NCBI GenBank assembly: GCA_949130495.1
Contig: OX422208.1
Coordinates: 645,814,023 to 645,878,022, forward strand
Length of the DNA: 64,000 nt
Source: Sambucus nigra
Lineage: Eukaryota; Streptophyta; Magnoliopsida; Dipsacales; Adoxaceae
Reading direction: 5' to 3'
A program made the position numbers and the translations under genes. Shown one piece after another: positions 10,646 through 21,472 of this stretch. Below the pieces are notes generated by a model. That model was not told the DNA's origin and did no database searches. It saw only the letters and a program-made list of their open reading frames with translations. Positions within the stretch are counted from its first letter, which is position 1. Every line of letters starts with the position of its first letter.

Positions 10646-13223
10646 GCCTTTGTGACATGTGATGTCACTATTTGCCTTTTATATGTGTTATATAACTCAT
10701 TTCTGATAATGGAATTAATACACAGTAATTCATAAATTATATATTTGAAAGTTATTATATATTATGGGCGACTACGGAATGGTCGAGGATTAGGTTTCGG
10801 GGGTTTCTTTGTATGGATTATTTCCTCTGTGTTCAGTCCCATCGATCGTGAAGCATTTTTCTATAATGCCGTGTCGCATTAAAATAATAATTAAATAATT
10901 GATAATTAGACTTCTATCGGATGAAATATTAGTTTATTGGGATTATAAATTAGTTTGATTATGTTATATTTTGGGTTGGCATTTGGGACGTTAGAATTTC
11001 CATTTATGACTTAAAATAATGGGTTTTAAGTCTATTGGGTTAGTACATGACTTGGGTATAGTTTTGGGCTATTTAGAATGATATTTGGACTCATTGCATT
11101 GAGGCCCATGTGGGGCCCAAGGCTGATTTCATGGATAGCTAACTTAAGGTAGCATTAGACTTAACCTAATCATATTATACACATTTGAGAAAATCCTAAG
11201 AGGCTAGAGAGAAGAGAAAATCAAGAGAGTGGGAGCTTTGGAGGTTTATTGGTTTAAATTCTTCAATTTTGGTTAAGGGAAGTTTACCTAGTTTAAGGAT
11301 TAAATTTAGATTTTGTGTTATAATAATAATTTCTCATTGAAATCTGTAAATTACATGTTTAATAATCTGATTTTTGATAATCATATCATAGAAATTTGTT
11401 TAATTATGAATTAAACCTTAATCACTTGTTAATATGGTAGATAATATTAGTGTTGAATCCTATGTAATTGGATTAGATTATGAGTGAAATTCATATATAT
11501 TGAATCATATTCACGAATCAATAGTAAGCCCCTTGTTAATTGGATAGTTAAACTAAATATGAGATTTATTGTGTAAAATTGAGAAACTAAGGTTCAAAAC
11601 CTATAATCTAGAGTTAATAGAATCTTGTATAACTCATAAATATAGGTTAGCAGTGTGATTATATAACTTATATTGAAAGGAGGATATGATTGGTGCTAAT
11701 TAGAGACTTATGAATAAGGTTTTTGGGCTGATAATGGCAGAATATGGAGGTTTGGAAATGATGAACAGCGTACATCTTGTTTGAACGAGATTAGTACCTC
11801 GTTAGAATGAGATGTGCATTCTCATTCAAATGAGTTGGAAAATTGTTATAACAAGATGGGATTTCTTGTTCAAACGAATTTTTTTTGTCATTCGAATGAT
11901 TCCATAAACTCCTAACACGACTTTAGCTCAGTTTGGTTTTATAATTCTAACTTAAATGGTATTAATTAATTTGAGAATTTTGGAATATGACTTAGTAATT
12001 TTTGAGTGACTCTTATTACTATTAATTGATCTTATATGTAAGAATACCAAGTGAGAGTGCTCGTGGGGGACGTAATGGGTAGGATTTTGATGGGGCACAT
12101 ATGATGTTGACCGCGTGGGTACCCCAGTGTTAGAGACGGGATTTACCTTAGTTATTCTACCCGATCCTGGGACTTATGTACCTATATACGAGGGTGAATA
12201 AATATGGGAGTTCTAGCATATAGTCTTGGGTATAAAGGTCATGCGTTATGATGGCAATGCATAGTTATTATCTCTTGCATATGACTTTAAAGTTATAGGA
12301 TAGGAATGTCCTATAAGTATACCTAGTATGCACAAGTGATCCCCAAAGTCGATAGGGATAGGCCTTCATATTTTATGTGTGGTCTCTTTATTATCTCATT
12401 TACTTGCATGTGTCGGGGACCATACTTGTGTGGATTTAGACTTGAGACTGTATTTTCTTTATTGATTATATACTTGTAACGTGTACACTAGCGTATACTA
12501 TGGAACCTTATAATATTATTTAGTTGAGAATAAGAATAATTAAGAGTTGGCTTCACTTAGAATTGGAATCAGACGCATGTTATATTTAGGGTTGTTTGGA
12601 TTGGGATAACTTAAAAATAACTAAAATATGGGATGATGATGTCCCGAATTCGAGTAAACACTTATTCTTTATAAAATTATTGTATACATTATTATTGAAC
12701 TCTTTTTTCAGGTCCTAGGTCGTCAGTGCAGTCTCAGCCCTAATTATTATTTACATCCTCTTCAGTCGTTGCCCATATAAGATGTCGGTGTCGAGGCTGC
12801 ATGCTCACTCTTTTATTTCTATTTACATTCGAGTCGTGTCAGATATTGTAGTGGTTATGATTTCAGTGGAGTTAGTTTATTTTGGGACGGTTTTTTCTTG
12901 TTGCTAGATTTTATTACATTTAGTTTATGGTGTGAGAGATGGTATTTACTTATCCATGTGCTATATTTTGTTCTTTACTTTACGCTTTTTAGTTTGTCTC
13001 AATTATGCTTAGAATGATATTCAATTATTTTAGACAACTGTATTATTTATGGTAGATTTGATCAACCTATTTATGGATGTAAGGACATTTTTGTCCATTC
13101 TCAATTTATATATCGTACGCCGTTACACCGTTGAAGAAACTCAAGATCGCATCTACATCAACGGATCCGAATATCAAAGCATCTTAAACATCATAGCCTC
13201 TGCGAGAATGAACTTGGTACAAT
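10646..13223 (+). repeat. Probable long LTR (or LTR plus leader) of a Tekay/Del-like chromovirus
   Basis: No protein-coding potential is visible. The layout resembles the LTR of element D: AT-rich start, a TATA-like CATATTATACAC at about 11172, a purine-rich GAGAGAAGAGAAAATCAAGAGAG start-of-transcript region near 11205, a cluster of short palindromic motifs at 11770-11905, then GC-richer segments with CGTGGGTACCCC near 12110. The pol remnant of a plus-strand chromovirus starts on the far side of element B, so this could be its 5' LTR. I could not fix either end. Confidence 0.45.
11770..11905. repeat. Cluster of short palindrome-like motifs
   Basis: Contains TTTGAACGAG, CATTCTCATTCAAATGAG, TTGTTCAAACGAATT and CATTCGAATG within 135 bases, all variants of an inverted motif around TTCGAA or TTCAAA. 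Confidence 0.6.
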
Positions 13224-13810
13224 TTTGACACCTCATACGGCTCCTAGCAGTCTTCTGGGGCTTCTTCTGCCTCTAGATCATCATACCTGTCCTCTGGGAA
13301 AGGGTTTCCCTGCCTCCCTAGGCGCAAGCGCCTAGGGTCAGCAACGCCCCTTCTCTGCTGGGGCGCAGGTTGGTCCTTCATCGGTGCCTGGGGTGGTCCC
13401 CTGGCATCAGGATGAGGCTGAACTGCCGCTGGAGTAATCATGTCCGGTGAGACTCCAGGTGGCCTCATCATAGTTTGGCTGAGCTGTGCAAATTGCTCCT
13501 GCATGGCTTGTTATGTTGCAGCTAAAGATCTCAAGGCTGCTGCCACCTCCGCCATTTCGGACTAGGGAGGAGCCTGACTGGAACTAGGCCCTCCACCCCC
13601 GAGCGGCGGAAGAGGCGGTGGTAAGTCTGGTGCCATATGTTACCACTATAGAGCTTGAGTTGCAGATGAGCTTAGTACCTCACAGGACCTCTTTCAATGG
13701 TGAAACAGCTCCGCGCTAGGGGGAGGCTTGGTTCACCACCAGAGTCTCCGGTGAGGTTAAGCAGAAAAAGAGGAAGAGATAGCTTCTCGTTCCCACAGAA
13801 GGCGCCAAAA
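13224..13810 (-). repeat. Stray second copy of element B's 5' internal region
   Basis: Nearly identical to about 25085-25671, the sequence between the 5' LTR and gag of element B. It holds the same broken gag start (13636 down to 13244, two in-frame stops at the same places) and the same primer site (about 13791-13807). It directly abuts the outer edge of B's 3' LTR, where host DNA is expected. Homology stops abruptly at about 13223. This is what remains of an LTR-internal-LTR-internal tandem structure. Confidence 0.85.
13244..13636 (-). pseudogene. Duplicate gag N-terminal fragment (element B family)
   Basis: Same protein as the gag start of element B: a proline-rich beginning, a coiled MAEVAAALRSLAAT stretch, MQEQFAQLSQTMM and a Pro/Gln/Arg-rich tail ending near APEDC. 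Two in-frame stops precede the open part (13244-13504) and match the positions in the other copy. It ends at the breakpoint with unrelated DNA. Confidence 0.8.
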
Positions 13811-14693
13811 TGATGATGCCAGAATCAGTACCACCAGGTAAGGTGTTTTCAAGCTCAATCTAAGAACAACAATGGCAGCACAGTAATGTAAAAAGATAAG
13901 AGAATGAGATGAGGAGATGGGGAGAGTGCTCCAGGATATAAGTGGTTCAGCCTAAATTGGACTACGTCCACTGTGTGTGTGTGAATAATCTCACTGCAAT
14001 AAGGAACTAATGGCCATGGATACAATCTCAAGATTTCTCTCTCTACTGTGTGTCTAGATAGAGTTTTAACTAGGGTTTTATATCTGGATCCTTTTGCAAG
14101 GTAGAGGATGACCTCTATATATAGTACCTAAGGGGTGTAATGTACCCCCCATGCATGCAATGAGCATGTGTGTGGTTACCTCACCAATGTGGGAGTGCCA
14201 TCTGTCACTGTCACATGTATAGAATGATGATGCAATATTCTCCCCACGTGTGGGGAATAATCTTATTATAACTGATTTGTGTCCACGTGTCCTTATCCAA
14301 ATGTCAACAGGTGCTCGGCTACTGCATCTGGGGTATGACCTCGGCCTTGGTGAGGCCGAGGTTGGTGAGTCTTGATACCTATTCAGTCCGAGGCTTCCAT
14401 GGAGGTCTCGGCCTAGTCCTAGCCGAGACAGTGGACAGGGTCGGCCTGATATGAGGTTGAACTAGTGACTTCCTGCGAGCTCGGCCTTCGTCTGGCCGAG
14501 GTTGCCATTCCAAGGTATGAGAGAATTCTGCTGGTCCCTGTGACGTCCCTTGGAGAGGCTCATGGTAGTGTCGGCTTGGGCCGACCTTGATATGGCCGAG
14601 GGATGATATCGCGTATCCAAGACATGCCCAGCGTCGGCCATAATATTGGCCAAGGTTGGCGTCTCTAGGCCGATGTTACACTTGGGCATATCA
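13811..14693 (-). repeat. Element B 3' LTR (883 bp)
   Basis: Starts TGATGATGCC and ends GGGCATATCA on the plus strand; matches 25672-26554 over its full length. The adjacent internal sequence, read on the minus strand as CTAGGGGGTGAT just inside 14694-14706, is a good polypurine tract. Confidence 0.95.
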
Positions 14694-14888
14694 ATCACCC
14701 CCTAGCCCTTAGTGATATGTGAGAGCAAGTGACTAGGGGATTACTACACCTCCGAGGCCTGTCTGTTACAAGCTAGTACTTGCTTGACACTTGTCCAATG
14801 CTGGAACATGCTTGCTTGGTAGGCGTGTGCTGTCAGCCTCCCTTTGGGGCTCCCAAGGCAATAATGGGCCTTGGGAGTTGCGCCTGAG
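14694..14888. other. Polypurine tract and spacer between 3' LTR and antisense gene promoter
   Basis: The minus-strand polypurine tract (CTAGGGGGTGAT, 14694-14706) touches the LTR. The rest has no coding content and leads into the TATA box of the antisense gene. Confidence 0.6.
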
Positions 14889-14896
14889 TATATAAG
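14889..14896 (+). promoter_or_regulatory. TATA box of the element B antisense gene
   Basis: TATATAAG in the context GAGTATATAAGGGTTTT, followed about 30 bases on by pyrimidine-rich TTCTTCCTTTC, a typical plant start region. It lies inside the retrotransposon but outside the LTR and points toward the antisense gene. Confidence 0.6.
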
Positions 14897-15050
14897 GGTT
14901 TTAAACCCTTCTTCCTTTCTTCTTCATTTCTTCTTCATTTCTGCCGTTAGCGTTTCAGCAGTTCTCTCTCTCTAAAAAGATCTTGGTTCAAGGCATTTTG
15001 GTGGTGATTTCTCGCATTTTCTCCTCTCTTCCTTACCATTTCATCCTCAG

Positions 15051-15235
15051 GTAAGGTTTTCCATACTTTTTCCTTCATTTTTCCTGCAAGCACCCTTATT
15101 TTCATACTTTTCGCCGAGTTTCTTAGCTTTTCGGCGAGTCCACCATAATTTCAGGCGAGCTTTTCTTGCCAAATTTAGGTAGTTTGATCTTTAGATTCCT
15201 TTGCTTTATCAGTCATACTGTTTGTAATTTTTTAG
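15051..15235 (+). other. Putative 5'UTR intron of the antisense gene
   Basis: CTCAG|GTAAGG at the 5' side and a T-rich run ending TTTTTTAG|G at the 3' side. It sits between the TATA box and the ATG at 15266. Splicing is inferred from the consensus only. Confidence 0.5.
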
Positions 15236-15265
15236 GAAAATTCCCAAGTGTAGTGTCGTCCTCTG

Positions 15266-17648
15266 ATGCTCAGACCCTTATATAAGCTTCTTGAGGAGTT
15301 CCCTTCTCTTAGAGAGAAGACTTTAGAAAAGATTAGGCAGATAGAAAGGGCTCAGGAGGAGGCTCGTAGGTCACAAGAGTTTCCCATTAGACCCCTATTT
15401 CCACCACCTCTGAAAGTGATATATCCTGACCCCCGGGAGAACTTCTATCAGACAGGGGTTCCTGCTGATCCCATACCTATGTCTGAGTCTGAATCTTCTA
15501 CCTCAGACCCCATGTCTGTGGACTCCTTTCAAGAGGCCATGGACTTCACACCTAGGCCTGATCAGGCCGAGGTCTCCAGCCGAGCCTCGTCCCATAATCA
15601 TTCAAGCACCTCAGGGTCTTCCTCAGAGGTTGAAATTCTTGAGCCGAGTGTGGCCATACCACCACCAATTGACGCTATCCCTATGTCGGCTGTTATCGAG
15701 GTAGAATTTGCTCATAGGTTTCCTAGTAACCCATCAATATCTGCTCCGGTCGACGTTGAGCTGGATGATGATGAGGTTGAGAGTGATGTCGACGTCTCTG
15801 AGGCGGACGAGCACGAGAGTACTATTACTGAGGTAGAACTTCTCTGCTTCAGATACCTGTATTCTATCAGCCCCTCAATAAAACTTAGGAGACCTCTGAG
15901 GGAAGAGAGGGCTTATCATGGTCGAGATGGGGAGATCTGCTTGTACGAGCAGATGTTCAAGTTGGGGTTCCATCTGCCTATTCACCCCATTATCAGATCC
16001 ATCCTCTCTTATATTAATTTGTCCCCCTCCCAGCTCTCTCCTAATGCCTGGAGAATACTAATAGGGGCCATAGTGTTATGGAAGGCCGTCCACCACTCAG
16101 ACCTTCCAGTTCAAGTCTTTGTAGGATGCTACGTCCCTTCCTCGGCCAAAAATCATCTGAGCTACTACCATTTTGTAGCTCGGAGGCCTGAGAAGAAATT
16201 TCTTCAGGTGACCCAGACTTCCAACCATAACTAGAAGCCTCGGTACTTCTTTGCCTCAGGGCCATGGGAGTTTGGCCCATGTGTCCCCTCGTCCCATCTG
16301 GAGCTGAGGATGCCCCTGAGGTGGGGTAAGGTTACCATGTCTGCCAGGGCCGACCCTGGCCTAAGTCTTCAAAACCTCCAGAAGGTGAAAGCCCTTCAGT
16401 ATCATGGGGTAAATGGTCTATTTGTCAGGTTTGAACATCTGATGACTCCCCACTTCCTCTCTGGGACAGGTCTGGGTGGAAGTCTCCTTGCCGAGCTTGG
16501 TAAGAATTTTTGTTTTGCAAGTTCAACCTCTGAGTTTATTCATATCTGATTATCTAACTCAGGTCTATTAATTTTTTGCAGAGCGACCAAGGGACATTCC
16601 AGACGAGCTTTGGGATATGGCTGCACCGAGCTTGACAAGACTTGCCAAGAGAGCAGGTCTGAACGCTCCTCCCCCAGATCCCTCGGCCTCGAAGCCCCCG
16701 GCCAAAAAGAAGAGGGCTCCCGAAGATCATGCCTCGGAGGATCAGAGGCCGAAGAAGAAGACCACTGATGCTGCTATCCCTATCTCTTCGGCCGACATAC
16801 TGTCGGCTCGTCTGGACCAGTTGAAGTTATCTAATAGCGTGGTCGGCCACAGTATGCAGGCCCTGGATGCCATCGGCTCTGTAATGACCAAGGATGACAA
16901 GCGCTTCTACAGGGCTATGGACACCCCCTTGCTGGTTGAGTTCGGCCTTCACAGAGCAGTTCAAGTATGATTTGGTCCTTCATTACAAATTCTTCTAAGT
17001 GTAACATCTGATTCTTCTTCAACTTACTCATGATTACTAAATATGCAGGGCTTGACCGCTATGCACCATCTATTGAACTGGACTCTGAGGAAGTTGCCTC
17101 TCATCCAAAAGGGGTAAGAGGACGAGAAAGTCGAGGGTGCTCTGAACGCAGAGGTAGAGTGCCTCAAGTCTGAGCTGAAGGGCTCTGAGGAGAAGGTGAA
17201 GGGGTTGGAGAGGGACATCTCCCAGCTCGGCAATGATCATGCTGTTGCGTTAAAGGCTAAGGACGACGTTCTGCAGCAAAAGGTTAACTCAGCTGTCAGG
17301 GCCGCCATTGAGGATGCCTCTGAGAAGATCATTACTGACTACAAATCCTCTGATGAGTTCATGGGGTTTGGCTTTGAATACCTTGAAAGAGGTATCAAAG
17401 CCACTACTAAATGGGCTGACATCAGAGAGAGAGAGGTCGGCACTTTGAAGGCCTCTGACTTCGTGGGTCTCGGCTTTGTTGATCCTCAGTTTGCCCAAGC
17501 CCTTCAAGAAGTTGAGGAAGAGGCTGCTGCTCCTGCCGAGACTGCCACACTGGAGGTCACCGAGGTTGGAGGGGCAGACCCTTGTGATGATGCGGCCGAG
17601 GTGACTAACCAAGTCGAGGGTGTCAACGTTCCCCCCTCAGACTCTTAG
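15266..17648 (+). CDS. Antisense gene of element B: Transposase_28-like, nuclear, coiled-coil protein (three exons, two stops)
   Basis: Exons 15266-16499, 16582-16964 and 17049-17648, joined by GT-AG introns of 82 and 84 bases in phases 1 and 0; the reading frame is kept across both. Exon 1 encodes an acidic Ser-rich part, then a globular domain with FKLGFHLPIHP, LSPSQLSPNAWR and, after one stop, KPRYFFASGPWEFGP. This resembles the 'putative gypsy-type transposon' family (Transposase_28). Exon 2 has two basic clusters (PPAKKKRAPED, RPKKKTT), a likely nuclear signal. Exon 3 encodes a heptad-rich coiled coil and an acidic Glu/Ala tail. Two in-frame stops (TAG 16232, where TGG is expected; TAA 17115, where CAA is expected) make this copy a pseudogene. 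Extra antisense ORFs are known in Tat elements; their role is not established. Confidence 0.75.
16500..16581 (+). other. Intron 1 of the antisense gene
   Basis: CTTG|GTAAGA ... TTTTTTGCAG|AG, 82 bases, AT-rich. Removing it joins L-A-E-L to E-R-P-R-D-I-P in frame. Confidence 0.75.
16965..17048 (+). other. Intron 2 of the antisense gene
   Basis: CAA|GTATGA ... AATATGCAG|GGC, 84 bases. Removing it joins H-R-A-V-Q to G-L-T-A-M-H-H in frame. Confidence 0.75.
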
Positions 17649-17913
17649 GATATTTTTTATCACTGTGTAATTTAATTGTATTGTGGAACTTTTGTCTGTA
17701 ATCATTAAACATCTAATTTCTGAATATATAGATCAGCCTCTGATGAGGACCATCTTCACTTTCTTTCCATTGAATGCCATGTGATGTGATGTTTTTCATT
17801 CTTAGTTCCATTGTGCTGGTGTCTGTGAAAAAATAAATTTGCAATGAGCTTCAACCTCTGAAGCCCTCTTTCTAAGCTTGTCTTTGCAATGGTCTTGTTT
17901 AAACTCAACTAAT

Positions 17914-19418
17914 GGTCCTGAGCTCAGACCTTGTCACCAATGAATGGTGTTATGCAGGTCTGAGGTCATTATCTAAGAGGTTATCCTCATAATGAATCTC
18001 ACCAAATTAATGATGTTAAGTGTCTGAGGTCATCTCATTATGGTGTCTGAGCTCAGACCTTGTTACCAAATTATGATGTTATAAGGGTCTGAGGTCATCA
18101 CCTAAGAGGCTATCCTCATAATGAATCTCACCAAATTAATGATGTTAAGTGTCCGAGGTCATCTCATTATGGTGTCTGAGCTCAGACCTTGTCAACAAAT
18201 TATGATGTTATAAGGGTCTGAGGTCATCACCTAAGATGTTATCCTCATAATGAATCTCAATAAATTAATGATGTTAAGGGTCTGAGGTTATCTTATTATG
18301 GTGTCTGATCTCACACCTTGTCACCAAATTAATGATGTTATAAGGGTCTAAAGTCATCACCTAAGATGTTATTCCCATAATGAATTTTACCAAATTAATA
18401 ATGTTAAGGGTCTGAGGTTATCTCATTATGGTGTCTGATCTCAGACCTTGTCACCAAATTATGATGTTATAAGGGTCTGAGGTCATCACCTAAGATGTTA
18501 TCCTCATAATGAATTTCACCAAATTAATGATGTTAAGGGTCTGAGGTCATCTCATTATGGTGTCTTATCTCAGACCTTGTCACCAAATTATGACGTTATA
18601 AGGGTCTGAGGTCATCACCTAAGATGTTATCCTCATCATGAATTTCACCAAATTAATGATGTTAAGGGTCTGAGGTCATCTCATTATGGTGTCTGATCTC
18701 AGACCTTGTCACCAAATTATGATGTTATAAGGGTCTGAGGTCATCACCTAAGATGGTATCCTCATCATGAATTTCACCAAATTAATGATGTTAAGGGTCT
18801 GAGGTCATCTCATTATGGTGTCTGATCTCAGACCTTGTCACCAAATTATGATGTTATAAGGGTCTGAGGTCATCACCTAAGATGTTATCCTCATAATGAA
18901 TCTCACCAAATTAATGATGTTAAGGGTCTGAGGTCATCTCATTATGGTGTCTGATCTCAGACCTTGCACCAAATTATGATGTTATATGGGTCTGAGGTCA
19001 TCACCTAAGATGTTATCCTCATCATGAATTTCACCAAATTAATGATGTTAAGGGTCTGAGGTCATCTCATTATGGTGTCTGAGATCAGACCTTGTCACCA
19101 AATTATGATGTTATAAGGGTCTGAGGTCATCACCTAAGATGTTATCCTCATAATAAATTTCACCAAGTTAATGATGTTAAGGGTCTGAGGTCATCTCATT
19201 ATGGTGTCTGATCTGAGACCTTGTCAGCAAATTATGATGTTATAAGGGTCCGAGTTCATCACCTAAGATGTTATCCTCATCATGAATTTCACCAAATTAA
19301 TGATGTTAAGGGTTTGAGGTCATCTCATTATGGTGTCTGATCTCAGACCTTGTCACCAAATTATGATGTTATAAGGGTCTGAGGTCATCACCTAAGATGT
19401 TATTCCCATAATAAACCT
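17914..19418. repeat. Tandem array, 129-bp unit, about 11-12 copies
   Basis: Successive starts of ATAAGGGTCT at 18081, 18210, 18340 and 18469 give a period of 129-130. Each unit is itself two related halves of about 64 bases, both beginning AAGGGTCTGAGGTCAT. The end of the second half (TGATCTCAGACCTT) is nearly the reverse complement of that start, so each unit can fold. It lies between the 3' end of pol and the 3' end of the antisense gene. Tandem arrays at this place are known for Tat/Ogre-type elements and can seed satellite DNA. Confidence 0.95.
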
Positions 19419-19516
19419 CTAATCTAAGAACGAAGAAAGAACTGTCATAGGAACTGATCTTTATTAATAACCTCTTCACAATAAGATGGTACATTTACAT
19501 GAAACTCTATGCAACA

Positions 19517-20866
19517 TCATATGTAATATCTCTTTAGGTGGTCAGCATTCCATGGGTTAGTGAAAGGTTCTCCTTCTAGGTTTTCTAGCCTGTAAGTCCC
19601 AGGTACAACCTCTTCTGTTACTTTGTAGGGGCCATGCCAGTTTGGATGAAGCTTATTTGCCTTTTGTAGGGTCTTATTTAGCACTAGGTCTCCCACTGCA
19701 ATGGGTCTTGACTTCACCCTCTGGTTGTAGAATTTCGCTGCCCTCTGCTGGTAGGCTTCTTGTCTGACCTCTGCATCCTCTCTTCTTTCTTCGATAAGAT
19801 CTAGGTCTAACCTCCTCTCTTCCCCATTGTTGTCAGGGTCGTAGGTCTGAATCCGATGAGTTGGGAGTCCTACTTTCGTTGGGATGAAGACCTCTGAGCC
19901 ATGTGCCAGCATGAATGGGGTTTCTCCTATTGGCGTCCTTGTCGTGGTTCTGTAGGCCCATAACACAGCGTAGACCTCTTAAGTCCATCTTCCCTTCGCA
20001 TCTTCTAACCTCTTCTTGATTCCGTCCAAGATAGTTCTGTTTGTGACCTCGGTCTGACCATTTGCCCGAGGTCGACCAGGAGATGAGAAGAACTGCTTAA
20101 TCCCTACTCTTAGGCAATACTTTTCTAAGGAGGAGTTCTTGAACTGAGTCCCATTATCCGAGATGAGGGTGTTTGGGAGACCATATCTGCATATGATATT
20201 CCTCCAAATGAACTGGAAGGTCTTCTGCTCTGTGATTGTTATCATCGGCTCTGCCTCCACCCACTTTGAGAAGTAGTCAATGGCAACTATCAAGAATCTA
20301 TAGTTGTTGACAGCTCTTGGCAAAGGTCCTCCTAGGTCAATTCCCCATACCGTAAATGGCCCTGGAGAAGAGATTGATGTCATAGGGTGATGGGGTTGAT
20401 GAGGGATAGTGGCGAACCTTTGGTATTTGTCGCACCTCTTCACGTAGTCTGCAGCGTCCTTGGACAAGGTAGGCCACCAGCACCCCTGAGTGATGATCCT
20501 CTTGGCCAAGGGCCTTCCCCCTATGTGGCTAGAGCAGGAACCCTCATGAACCTCCTGTAAGACCCGGGGAACTTCCATGGGATGAACACATCTGAGGAGA
20601 GGCAATAGAAACCCCTTTTTGTACAAGACGTCTCCTACCATTGAAAACTTGGCAGCCCTATATCTCAACTTTCTCCTTTCTAGCTTAGACTCAGGCAGCT
20701 CTCCCTCTCTTAGGTATTTGACGAGCGGGTCGATCCATGAGTCTCTTAGGCTCAAATTGTGATAAGGGTTACATACCTCGTCCTCCTCGATGGTTGCCTT
20801 TCCTAAGACCTCGATCGGAATGGCCCTTCCCATATCTATCTTCGTTGCCGAGGCCAGCCTTGCCAA
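19517..20866 (-). pseudogene. Element B integrase, one internal stop
   Basis: Two open segments in one frame (19979-20866 and 19517-19966), split by a TAA in the stretch between RWT and EVYAVLWAYRTTT. In order: linker, the zinc region with HEGSCSSHIGG and CDKYQRF (the second Cys of C-x2-C is Tyr), then the core with WGIDLGGPLP, ISDNGTQF and NGQTEVTNRT, so the D-D-E triad is intact. The C-terminal part has LWAYRTTTRTPIGETPF, VGDLVLNK, the GPYKVTEEVVPGTYRL segment and ends NPWNADHLKRYYI. There is no chromodomain, as expected for Tat. It would insert element cDNA if functional; the lost Cys and the stop argue against activity. Confidence 0.9.
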
Positions 20867-21472
20867 TGCATCAGCGTGGTTGTTACTTAGTCGAGGAACT
20901 CTTTTCAGTTTTGCTTATTCAAAATATTCCAACAACCTTCTTACCCTTTTTAAGTACTTGGCCATCCTTTCATCTTTGGCCTCGTATATCCCCAGTACTT
21001 GATTGACAACCAACCTTGAGTCTCTATGGAGTAGGAGTCGCTTTACTCGAAGAGTTATTGCCAATAAGAGACCTGCTATCATGGCCTCATACTCGGACTC
21101 GTTGTTTGAGGCCTGGAAGTTGAATCTCAAGGCGTATTCAATGTTGGCGCCATCTGGAGCCGAGAGTATTAGCCCCGCACCGCTTCCACTATCACAGGAA
21201 GAGCCATTAACGAAGAGGCTCCAGTCGTCTGTATTTGATGAGAAGACCCCTTCTGTCATAACTCCTTTCTTAAAGAGGTATCGATCCTCTTTATTTTCTT
21301 CTATCCTACTCCGGGTTTTGCTTGAGATGACCTCTTCCCGATCTCGAAAGACGTTTGGTGCCGTCTCTTCCGAATTTCGAAAGACACTACGGTTTGTCTC
21401 TTCGCTGTCATCTAGGCTTTTCTCTGTCTCGGCCTCTTCCCAGGTGAATTCTGCGACAAAGTCTGCGAGGGC
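20867..21472 (-). pseudogene. Element B second RNase H (plant/archaeal-type)
   Basis: Same frame as RT and integrase, bounded by TAG at 21473-21475 and TAA at 20915-20917. The domain reads WSLFVNGSSCDSGSGAGLIL, then FQASNNESEYEAMIAGL, then DSRLVVNQV and YEAKDERMAKYL. This is the additional RNase H of Tat elements. The first catalytic Asp is Asn (coding aat, plus-strand 21206-21208). The TAA sits where CAA (Gln) would fit, before AKLKRVPRLSNNHADALARL, which is still readable. Confidence 0.85.

Noticed and set aside
17914..19418. CRISPR-like array
   Set aside because: Units are contiguous 129-bp repeats without unique spacers, and the window is a plant genome.
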